A stretch of DNA of 18,031 nucleotides, taken from NCBI GenBank assembly GCA_964593555.1, contig CAZQIC010000102.1, positions 1 through 18,031 of the forward strand, given 5' to 3'. The notes beneath the pieces are model-generated. The model saw only the letters and a program-made list of their open reading frames with translations, ran no database searches and was not told the DNA's origin. Shown in pieces: positions 1 to 5,628 of this stretch. A program made the position numbers and the translations under genes. The DNA is from CAZQIC01 sp964593555. Lineage in GTDB: Bacteria; Bacteroidota; Bacteroidia; JAFLBG01. The stretch's first letter is position 1. Each line of letters begins with the position of its first letter.

Positions 1-54
1 ATACGATTTTATTAGATTGTTTTTAACATTCTATTTTTAGAACTCCCCTTAAAT

Positions 55-631
55 ATGATCGTTGGAAATATAAGAACATCAGATGGCGGAATTTCATGGC
101 AGCAAATTAATCCACCGCCTTCTACTTCTTCGTACTATTTCAGAGATATTAATTATGGGGTTTGTGCTACAAAAGATGGATTAATTGCCGAAACCTTCGA
201 TTTTGGAGCCACTTGGGATACTTTATATTTTAATAATGCTAATTTTTTTAACACTATTATTATGACAGATACAAATACGATAATTGCCGGTGGCAAAAAC
301 ATTGTTAAAAGTACTAATAAAGGTAATTCTTGGTTTTACTACCTATTCAAGTGGAACTATCAACGACATCCAGTTTGTTGACACTAATATTGGATTTGCG
401 GCATTAGGAGATGGGGAGTATTATAACAGTGAAGGCTTTCATTCCGGAAAAATATTAAAAACTACGGATGGGGGAAGTTCCTGGTCGGCTAATTACCACT
501 CCAGTTTTATTGGTTTTAATGCATTGGAAATTTTGAACACAAATACAATTATATGTAGTGGTAGTCAAGGAGATGTTGATGGTAAAGTCACTCAGGGTTA
601 TATTGTTAAAACGACGACGCAGGGAAACTAA
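55..631 (+). pseudogene. Frameshifted BNR/Ycf48-like beta-propeller remnant
   Basis: Two overlapping reading frames (55-381 and the frame ending at 631) together encode one repetitive protein. Four Asp-box-like motifs of the pattern S/T-x-D-x-G-x-S/T-W occur in order: TSDGGISW, TFDFGATW and STNKGNSW in the first frame, TTDGGSSW in the second. Such motifs mark BNR/sortilin/Ycf48-type beta-propellers, which are often secreted in Bacteroidota. The frame changes within the four-T run at 334-337; removing one T restores a continuous product of about 190 residues. No signal peptide is visible, an in-frame stop lies at 13-15, and the last repeat stops just after GN where W would be expected, so both ends look eroded. 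A sequencing or assembly indel could explain the frameshift but not the missing ends. No function is assigned beyond a likely extracytoplasmic propeller fragment. Confidence 0.6.
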
Positions 632-697
632 ATGCGGGTTCTAGCAAAGAATAAGCGATAGTTAAATGTGGTTTATTGCAACTCTTTGCGTGTAATT

Positions 698-752
698 TCG
701 GGGTTATTGATAAAATAAATCACAATATTCTGCTTATTACAAATAACCCCGA
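698..752. repeat. 11-bp inverted repeat, terminator-like
   Basis: TCGGGGTTATT (698-708) is repeated as its exact reverse complement at 742-752, with a 33-base A/T-rich spacer and a T-rich stretch (TAATTTTT) directly after. It lies between the propeller remnant and the HU gene. The loop is long for an intrinsic terminator, although AATAA/TTATT inside it (714-718 and 734-738) could pair and shorten it. It could end upstream transcription or be a protein-binding site next to the HU promoter. Only the repeat itself is certain. Confidence 0.45.
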
Positions 753-757
753 TAATT

Positions 758-787
758 TTTGCATTACAGGTATAAAGCGTATATTTG
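758..787 (+). promoter_or_regulatory. Bacteroidota-type promoter for the HU gene
   Basis: TTTG at 758-761 and TATATTTG at 780-787 match the -33 (TTTG) and -7 (TAnnTTTG) elements recognised by the Bacteroidota primary sigma factor. The spacing is 18 bases, slightly shorter than the usual 19-21. A start site near 794 would give a leader of about 50 bases before the HU start at 846. The -33 box lies in the T-rich tail of the preceding inverted repeat. Confidence 0.5.
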
Positions 788-845
788 CCACCCGAAAATG
801 TTCACTTTCAATTATTTAGGGTGAATTATAAAAATTAAAATTAAA

Positions 846-1133
846 ATGACAAAGGCTGATATTATTAATGATATTTCCGAAAAAACAGGCGTAGAAAAAG
901 TAGTTGTTCAGGCTACTGTTGAATCGTTCATGAAGTCGGTTAGAGACGCTATGTCTGAGGGTAAAAATGTTTATTTAAGAGGTTTTGGAACTTTTGTAGT
1001 AAGAAAAAGAGCCGAAAAAACCGGAAGGAATATTTCTAAAAACACTGCAATAATAATTCCCGCTCATTACATTCCTGCATTTAAACCTGCCAAGGAGTTT
1101 TCAGAAAGAGTGAAAAAAAGCGTTAAGGCCTAG
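846..1133 (+). CDS. HU/IHF-family DNA-binding protein
   Basis: This 95-residue protein has the length and layout of an HU/IHF subunit. Two N-terminal helices (residues 3-38) form the dimer interface, GFGTF at 46-50 leads into the beta saddle, and the arm region (residues 52-76) carries RKRAEKTGRN before IPAHYIPAFKPAKEF. The classical RNP tip of the DNA-intercalating arm reads RNIS here, a variant I recall in Bacteroidota HU proteins. It should act as a dimer that bends DNA in the nucleoid. The ATG follows an A/T-rich tract (AAAATTAAAATTAAA) with no Shine-Dalgarno sequence, as is usual in the phylum. A good promoter lies upstream, and the TPR gene starts 8 bases after the stop, so the two are probably co-transcribed. 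Whether it is HU or IHF in function cannot be told from sequence. Confidence 0.95.
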   Translation: MTKADIINDISEKTGVEKVVVQATVESFMKSVRDAMSEGKNVYLRGFGTFVVRKRAEKTGRNISKNTAIIIPAHYIPAFKPAKEFSERVKKSVKA

Positions 1134-1141
1134 GTATTTAA

Positions 1142-1993
1142 ATGAACAGCACGAGAAAATTACAGTTAGCACTTATCGGTGGGGCAATGCTTTTATTTGT
1201 TGCCTTACTTTTTGCCGATACTAAGCCCCAGCCAAAGAAAAAGGAGATGGCTGCTTCTCAGCATGAAGCATCTTCTGCTCCGGTTTTGGATTTTGAATCT
1301 TATATCAAAGAAGAAAAGAACGGTTTTGATAAAGTAGTTAAGGAAAAGGCCACAGCAATTGAAAAAAAAATATCCGAGTCTTCAGGAGTTGCGAAATCCG
1401 AATGGTATGATAGTCTTATCGCATTATATGACGGTCATATTAAGCCTGCTATCGCTGCTTATTACACTGAACAAAAAAATGGAGTATCACCTTCTGTTGA
1501 TGGTTTGATAAAGACAGGAAGCCGTTATTACCATGCTGTTGGTTTTGTTAAACCTGATGTGCGAAGCGCATTGTATGAAAAGTCAATAGGTGCGTATGAA
1601 AAAGCTTACTCTCAACAGCCTTCAAACCTTGACACCAAAACAGCGTTGGCAGTTTGCTATGTAGAAGGCAGCAGAGACCCAATGAAAGGAATTACGATGC
1701 TTCGCGAAGTATTGGCAACCGATCCTGATAATATCAATGCATTGCTTAATATGGGATTGTTTGCGATTAAATCTAATCAGCATGAAAAAGCTATTGAACG
1801 ATTTAGTAAAATTATTGAAGTAGACAGTACATACATTGAAGCCTATCTATACCTTGCCGATTCATATGAGAAAATGAACAACACAAAAGCGGCAATTGAA
1901 AACCTTAAAAAATATGAACAGAAGGTAGATGATGTGGCGATAAGGGCCGAAGTTCACAGTTATATCAATAAATTATCCCAAAGGGAATCCTAA
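1142..1993 (+). CDS. Membrane-anchored tetratricopeptide repeat protein
   Basis: The product is 283 residues. A single hydrophobic segment at about 7-25, after positively charged residues, should anchor it in the inner membrane with the rest in the periplasm. A charged, probably helical stretch (about 50-105) follows. Then come three to four TPR units between about 127 and 262, for example the unit around NINALLNMGLFAIKSNQHEK and the next around YIEAYLYLADSYEKMNNTKA. TPR arrays bind other proteins, but the partner is unknown. The gene starts 8 bases after the HU stop and ends 30 bases before a tiny basic gene. From memory, a TPR protein between HU and rng recurs in Bacteroidota. No enzymatic motif is visible. 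Confidence 0.85.
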   Translation: MNSTRKLQLALIGGAMLLFVALLFADTKPQPKKKEMAASQHEASSAPVLDFESYIKEEKNGFDKVVKEKATAIEKKISESSGVAKSEWYDSLIALYDGHIKPAIAAYYTEQKNGVSPSVDGLIKTGSRYYHAVGFVKPDVRSALYEKSIGAYEKAYSQQPSNLDTKTALAVCYVEGSRDPMKGITMLREVLATDPDNINALLNMGLFAIKSNQHEKAIERFSKIIEVDSTYIEAYLYLADSYEKMNNTKAAIENLKKYEQKVDDVAIRAEVHSYINKLSQRES

Positions 1994-2023
1994 GGGGAAA
2001 ACGTTAATTAAAAATTAAAAATT

Positions 2024-2113
2024 ATGCCAAGCGGTAAAAAAAGAAAAAGACACAAAATGGCTACTCACAAACGTAAAAAGCGTTTGAGAAAAAACAGGCA
2101 CAAAAAGAAGTAG
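2024..2113 (+). CDS. 29-residue basic protein, mS38/COX24-C-terminus-like (putative small ribosomal protein)
   Basis: This short ORF encodes 29 residues, of which about two thirds are Lys, Arg or His. It begins MPSGKKRKRHKMATHKRKKR, a pattern I recognise from tiny Bacteroidota proteins annotated as AURKAIP1/COX24-domain proteins. That family matches the C-terminus of mitoribosomal small-subunit protein mS38, and mycobacterial bS22 is a counterpart. A role in binding small-subunit rRNA is therefore inferred. The ATG sits directly after an A/T-rich tract (TTAATTAAAAATTAAAAATT), the same kind of initiation region as the HU gene, which supports translation. It lies 30 bases after the TPR gene and upstream of rng, among nucleic-acid genes. 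The main doubt is that any Lys-rich A-tract can look like this, but the good start context and motif make it a likely real gene. Confidence 0.75.
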   Translation: MPSGKKRKRHKMATHKRKKRLRKNRHKKK

Positions 2114-2444
2114 CATTTTAATTTCCATCCTCTATTAGGGTGTACAGGTTATTGGATAGTTGTCCTGTAACCTGTGCGGCTATGTTGAATTGCGCCCCCA
2201 TCAAAAGGTTATGGATTGTTGTATCTGTAATATTTATTACGGACTAAATGTTGTTTAAAAATAAGGGTCAAGTTATGCCCTGTAATAAAACTATTGAATT
2301 GCCTTGCATTTAAAAGCAACGCAGAAACGAATTATAAAAAAAATTAAAATGAAACGAACGTATTTGCAATATTAAGGATACAATAGTCACAAAATGACTG
2401 CCCTTAAGAAGATTGCAAACATGAAGTTTAAATTAAGAAATCAC
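2114..2444 (+). other. 331-base intergenic leader upstream of rng with hairpins
   Basis: No ordinary gene is visible. The region holds: a stem of about 10 bp (2142-2151 with 2168-2177, core ACAGGTTA/TAACCTGT, with G-U pairs at the base); a smaller hairpin at 2224-2243 (core GTAAT/ATTAC); an imperfect 25-base direct repeat (2146-2170 and 2206-2230, about 22 of 26 positions equal with gaps); and an 8-codon ORF (2349-2375, MKRTYLQY) with a good A/T-rich start context. No TAnnTTTG box was found. It may be the 5' untranslated region of rng; control of RNase E through its own leader is known in Escherichia coli, but applying that here is inference. Confidence 0.4.
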
Positions 2445-3995
2445 ATGAATAAAGATCTGATTATAAATGTAACGGATACCGAAACCGTGATCGCTTTGCT
2501 AAGCGATAAACGGCTGGTGGAGTTAAATAAGGAAACTGGTGCCAGCAAATTTTCAGTAGGAGATTTGTTTTTAGGAAAAGTTAAAAAAGTAATGACCGGC
2601 CTTAATGCCGCATTCGTTGATGTAGGTTATGAAAAGGATGCGTTCCTTCATTATCTTGATCTCGGACCACAGGCACGCTCCTTAAATAAGTACACAAAAC
2701 TTACACAAACAGGTAAACAAACTGCGGCTAACCTGATGTATTTTAAGCTGGAAGATGATATTCCCAAGCATGGGAAAATAAACAACATAGTTTCTTCAGG
2801 TGAACATATTCTGGTGCAGATCGCGAAAGAACCTATTTCAACAAAAGGGCCGCGTATTACAACCGAAATTTCCTTAGCAGGAAGATACCTTGTGCTTGTT
2901 CCTTTTTCTGACAGGATATCGGTTTCTCAAAAAATAAAAAGCAACGAAGAAAAAAACAGGCTGAAAATTTTAATGCAAAGCATTAAGCCGAAAAATTTTG
3001 GAGTTATTGTACGTACTGTTGCCGAGGGAAAGAGTGTTGCAGATCTTGATGGAGATTTAAAGGACCTGGTACAAAAGTGGAACAGTTGTTATGAGACATT
3101 AAAGACCGCTGTTCCGCCTCAAAAATTGTTGGGTGAAATAAATCGAACCAACGCTATACTTCGTGACTTACTCAATGCTTCGTTTACAGGTATACATGTT
3201 AATGATGAGAAAATTTACGAGGATATAAAAGAGTATTTGCGTTCCATTGCTCCTGATAAAGAAAAGATAGCAAAGCTGTATAAAGGCAATGTGCCAATTT
3301 TCGAAAGTCTTGGTGTGGAAAAACAGATCAAAGGTTTGTTCGGTAAAACAGTTACCATGAAGTCGGGTGCTTACCTAATTGTAGAGCATACGGAGGCATT
3401 ACATGTTATTGACGTGAATAGCGGTAATCGCGCTAAATCAGATAATACTCAGGAGGCCAATGCCCTTGATGTTAACATGGAAGCAGCTATCGAGGTGGCT
3501 CGTCAGTTGCGGTTGCGTGATATGGGTGGAATTATCGTTGTCGATTTTATCGACATGCATTCTGCTGAAAATCGCAAAACGCTTTATCAGAAATTAAGAG
3601 ATGAGATGAAGAATGATCGTGCAAAACACAACATTCTTCCTCCAAGTAAATTTGGATTGATACAAATTACCCGTCAACGCGTAAGGCCTGAAATGAATAT
3701 TATTACCGTTGAGAAATGTCCAACTTGCGGTGGCAGCGGTGAGGTCCAAGCCAGCGTGTTGATAATTGACCAAATAGAAAATGATTTGCAATACATTATA
3801 AAGCAGCAAAACGAGAGCGCTGTTACATTGTGCGTACACCCTTTTATTGAAGCCTATCTAACTAAAGGTTTTATTTCAATGAAGAGAAGATGGTCTATGA
3901 AGTACAAGAAAAAGATCAAGCTACAATCTTCTATGTCGTATCACTTTTTAGAATTCCATTTTATTGATAAGGATGGAGAAGAGATAAAGCTGTAA
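2445..3995 (+). CDS. rng: Ribonuclease E/G family endoribonuclease
   Basis: RNase E/G cuts single-stranded RNA and takes part in rRNA maturation and mRNA decay. An S1 RNA-binding domain lies at about 36-128. The DNase I-like catalytic domain carries the metal-binding residues of IDVNSG (D323, N325) and VVDFIDM (D367), and the zinc-link CPTCGGSG has C425 and C428. The spacings nearly or exactly match those of E. coli RNase E (D303, D346, C404). The scaffold tail of RNase E is absent, so this is an RNase G-sized protein. I chose the ATG at 2445 because the product then starts MNKDLIINVT, as in relatives, and is 516 residues long. Starts at 2421 and 2394 are also in frame and would add 8 or 17 poorly conserved residues. 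The final stretch (about 430-516) is typical of the family. Confidence 0.93.
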   Translation: MNKDLIINVTDTETVIALLSDKRLVELNKETGASKFSVGDLFLGKVKKVMTGLNAAFVDVGYEKDAFLHYLDLGPQARSLNKYTKLTQTGKQTAANLMYFKLEDDIPKHGKINNIVSSGEHILVQIAKEPISTKGPRITTEISLAGRYLVLVPFSDRISVSQKIKSNEEKNRLKILMQSIKPKNFGVIVRTVAEGKSVADLDGDLKDLVQKWNSCYETLKTAVPPQKLLGEINRTNAILRDLLNASFTGIHVNDEKIYEDIKEYLRSIAPDKEKIAKLYKGNVPIFESLGVEKQIKGLFGKTVTMKSGAYLIVEHTEALHVIDVNSGNRAKSDNTQEANALDVNMEAAIEVARQLRLRDMGGIIVVDFIDMHSAENRKTLYQKLRDEMKNDRAKHNILPPSKFGLIQITRQRVRPEMNIITVEKCPTCGGSGEVQASVLIIDQIENDLQYIIKQQNESAVTLCVHPFIEAYLTKGFISMKRRWSMKYKKKIKLQSSMSYHFLEFHFIDKDGEEIKL

Positions 3996-4041
3996 GCTGA
4001 ACTTATTGTTTTCTTTTCAAATTGCCTTGCCGAAAAACGCA

Positions 4042-4074
4042 TATTAAAAATCACTATAAGGGTGATGCTTAATA
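4042..4074. terminator. Two-part hairpin after rng, possible terminator
   Basis: TATTAA (4042-4047) pairs with TTAATA (4069-4074) and ATCAC (4050-4054) pairs with GTGAT (4062-4066), separated by a symmetrical 2x2 internal loop and closed by a 7-base loop. It lies 46 bases after the rng stop. No uninterrupted T-run follows, so intrinsic termination is uncertain. It could be an RNA 3'-end stabiliser or part of the pdhA upstream control region. Confidence 0.35.
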
Positions 4075-4091
4075 CCTTAATGTGCATATAT

Positions 4092-4116
4092 TTTACTATT
4101 TACAGCCAATAGTAAA
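4092..4116. promoter_or_regulatory. 9-bp palindrome upstream of the pdhA promoter
   Basis: TTTACTATT (4092-4100) and AATAGTAAA (4108-4116) are exact reverse complements around a 7-base spacer. The palindrome ends about 25 bases before the -7 box at 4141, so it abuts the expected -33 position. That is a typical place for a dimeric regulator to bind. A/T-rich composition raises the chance of a fortuitous match. No regulator gene lies nearby. Confidence 0.35.
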
Positions 4117-4140
4117 GTAGAATAAATCCCATTTATTTCG

Positions 4141-4148
4141 TAAATTTG
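4141..4148 (+). promoter_or_regulatory. TAnnTTTG -7 box for pdhA
   Basis: TAAATTTG matches the Bacteroidota -7 consensus exactly. No TTG lies 19-21 bases upstream, so the -33 half is missing or weak, which would fit a promoter that needs an activator. Transcription would begin near 4155, only about 12 bases before the ATG at 4167. The upstream TTG at 4146 lies inside this box and is therefore unlikely to be the start codon. Confidence 0.5.
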
Positions 4149-4166
4149 TGGCTTAATAATATTACT

Positions 4167-5204
4167 ATGCAAAAAGTAGTGTCGAAATCAAAAAACACTT
4201 CAAAAACCTCTTCAAACGAACCGATTGGAAAGGAAACATACTTGAATTGGTATGAATCCATGTTATTGATGAGAAGATTTGAAGAGAGAGCCGGACAACT
4301 TTATATTCAGCAAAAAATAAAAGGGTTTTGTCACTTATATATTGGACAAGAAGCACTTGTTGCAGGTTCTGAATCTGTAATACGTAGAGAAGATAGGGTT
4401 ATTACCGCATATCGTGATCATGCCCATCCTATCGGAAGAGGCATGCATCCGAAATATGTAATGGCCGAGTTGTATGCGAAAGCAACAGGTTGTTCAAAAG
4501 GTAAAGGAGGTTCAATGCACATGTTCTCTAAAGAGTATAATTTTTTTGGAGGGCATGGTATTGTTGGCGGACAAATACCTTTGGGGGCAGGAATTGCTTT
4601 TGCTGATAAATATAGTGGTAACGACAATGTGACCCTATGTTACATGGGTGATGGCGCTGTTCGACAAGGCGCATTGCATGAAGCTTTTAACATGGCCATG
4701 TTATGGAAATTGCCGGTGATTTTTATTATCGAAAATAATAATTATGCGATGGGCACTTCTGTTCAGCGTACCAGTAACGTACACGATCTTTATAAAATTG
4801 GTTCGGGATATGAAATGCCTTCATTCCAGGTTAATGGTATGAATTGTGAAGCTGTACATGAAGCTATTGCTTCTGCTGCAGAAAGAGCCCGAGCCGGTAA
4901 TGGACCAACTTTACTCGAAATGAAAACATATCGTTATAAAGGCCATTCAATGAGTGATCCTGCATCGTATCGTACAAAAGAAGAAGTTGAAGAATATAAA
5001 AAGCAAGATCCAATTGAGCAAGTATTGGATACATTGAAAAAGAACAAATGGATCACCGACAAAGAGATCGAGAAGATGGAAGAAAAAATAAAAGCGTTGG
5101 TTGATGAGTCAGTAAAGTTTGCTGAGGATTCACCATATCCTGATCCATCAGAATTGTACAAAGATGTTTATACACAATCCGATTACCCTTATATTCAGGA
5201 ATGA
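4167..5204 (+). CDS. pdhA: Pyruvate dehydrogenase E1 component, alpha subunit
   Basis: E1 alpha uses thiamine diphosphate to decarboxylate pyruvate and, with E1 beta, passes the acetyl group to the lipoyl arm of E2. The 345-residue product has the usual family length. The thiamine diphosphate/Mg motif begins at GDGAVRQGALHEAF (161-174) and ends at NNN (190-192). Other family signatures are LYIGQEA (58-64), YRDHAHPIGRGMHP (82-95), GKGGSMHM (112-119) and the YRYKGHSMSDPASYR loop. The ATG at 4167 is preferred over an in-frame TTG at 4146 because the latter overlaps the promoter box. The gene is followed by a small four-helix-bundle gene and then by E2. E1 beta is not adjacent; in many Bacteroidota it lies elsewhere. 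A branched-chain 2-oxoacid E1 is possible but less likely, given the E1 alpha-E2 pairing and close PDH-like motifs. Confidence 0.92.
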   Translation: MQKVVSKSKNTSKTSSNEPIGKETYLNWYESMLLMRRFEERAGQLYIQQKIKGFCHLYIGQEALVAGSESVIRREDRVITAYRDHAHPIGRGMHPKYVMAELYAKATGCSKGKGGSMHMFSKEYNFFGGHGIVGGQIPLGAGIAFADKYSGNDNVTLCYMGDGAVRQGALHEAFNMAMLWKLPVIFIIENNNYAMGTSVQRTSNVHDLYKIGSGYEMPSFQVNGMNCEAVHEAIASAAERARAGNGPTLLEMKTYRYKGHSMSDPASYRTKEEVEEYKKQDPIEQVLDTLKKNKWITDKEIEKMEEKIKALVDESVKFAEDSPYPDPSELYKDVYTQSDYPYIQE

Positions 5205-5217
5205 TTAATTGATAGTT

Positions 5218-5231
5218 AAGAATTAAAAATT
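5218..5231. repeat. Left arm of 14-bp inverted repeat around the four-helix gene
   Basis: AAGAATTAAAAATT is the exact reverse complement of the sequence at 5590-5603. It lies between pdhA and the TTG start of the four-helix-bundle gene, so the pair brackets that gene. Both arms are A/T-rich, which lowers the significance, but a perfect 14-bp match placed this close to both ends of the gene is notable. Confidence 0.55.
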
Positions 5232-5233
5232 GT

Positions 5234-5584
5234 TTGAAAGAAGATAATTTAATTTTAAATAAAAGTTTTGATTTCGCAATAAGTATTGTTTCATATTATA
5301 AAACGTTACAGTCACAGAATGAATTTGTTTTGTCAAAACAAGTTTTGAGATCTGGAACAAGTGTTGGTGCAAATATCGAAGAGGCAATTGGTGGGCATTC
5401 AAGAAAAGATTTTATAGCAAAATTGATAATTGCTTATAAAGAAGCGCGGGAGACAAGGTATTGGTTGAGATTGTTGGATAAGAGTCAAATTGTGAAAAAT
5501 GATCCGGCAAAACAATTAAAGGAGATAGAAGACATAATTAATATATTAACAGCGATTATAAAAACATCAAAGAATAATTCTTAA
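5234..5584 (+). CDS. Four-helix bundle protein (23S rRNA intervening-sequence protein family)
   Basis: The 116-residue product fits the small four-helix-bundle family (TIGR02436 type) first noticed in intervening sequences of bacterial 23S rRNA and widespread as single genes in Bacteroidota. Signature stretches are LNKSFDFAISIV at the first helix, FVLSKQVLRSGTSVGANIEEA across helices 1-2, and KDFIAKLIIAYKEARETRYW in helix 3; a fourth helix ends the protein. The proteins are basic, form oligomers and may bind nucleic acid, but no biochemical role is established. No ATG is available: the frame opens after a TAG at 5213-5215, so the TTG at 5234 is the likely start. The gene lies between pdhA and pdhC in the same direction and is bracketed by a 14-bp inverted repeat, so it looks like an inserted cassette rather than a subunit of the dehydrogenase. 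Confidence 0.85.
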   Translation: MKEDNLILNKSFDFAISIVSYYKTLQSQNEFVLSKQVLRSGTSVGANIEEAIGGHSRKDFIAKLIIAYKEARETRYWLRLLDKSQIVKNDPAKQLKEIEDIINILTAIIKTSKNNS

Positions 5585-5589
5585 GTCAT

Positions 5590-5603
5590 AATTTTTAATT
5601 CTT
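5590..5603. repeat. Right arm of 14-bp inverted repeat around the four-helix gene
   Basis: AATTTTTAATTCTT pairs with 5218-5231. The core TAATTTTTAATT occurs at 5589-5600 and again at 5610-5621, just before the E2 start, so the right side carries two copies in tandem 21 bases apart. The whole bracketed unit (5218-5603) is 386 bases and could fold as a long stem with the gene in the loop. Confidence 0.55.
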
Positions 5604-5628
5604 CATTTCTAATTTTTAATTTAACAAT

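Noticed and set aside
2394..2444. Upstream ATGs for rng (2394 and 2421)
   Set aside because: The family start is MNKxLIIN, which begins at 2445; the extra residues show no conserved pattern, though they cannot be excluded.
4146..4166. TTG start that would lengthen pdhA by 7 residues
   Set aside because: The TTG lies inside the TAAATTTG promoter box and the added residues are not family-like; the ATG at 4167 is preferred.
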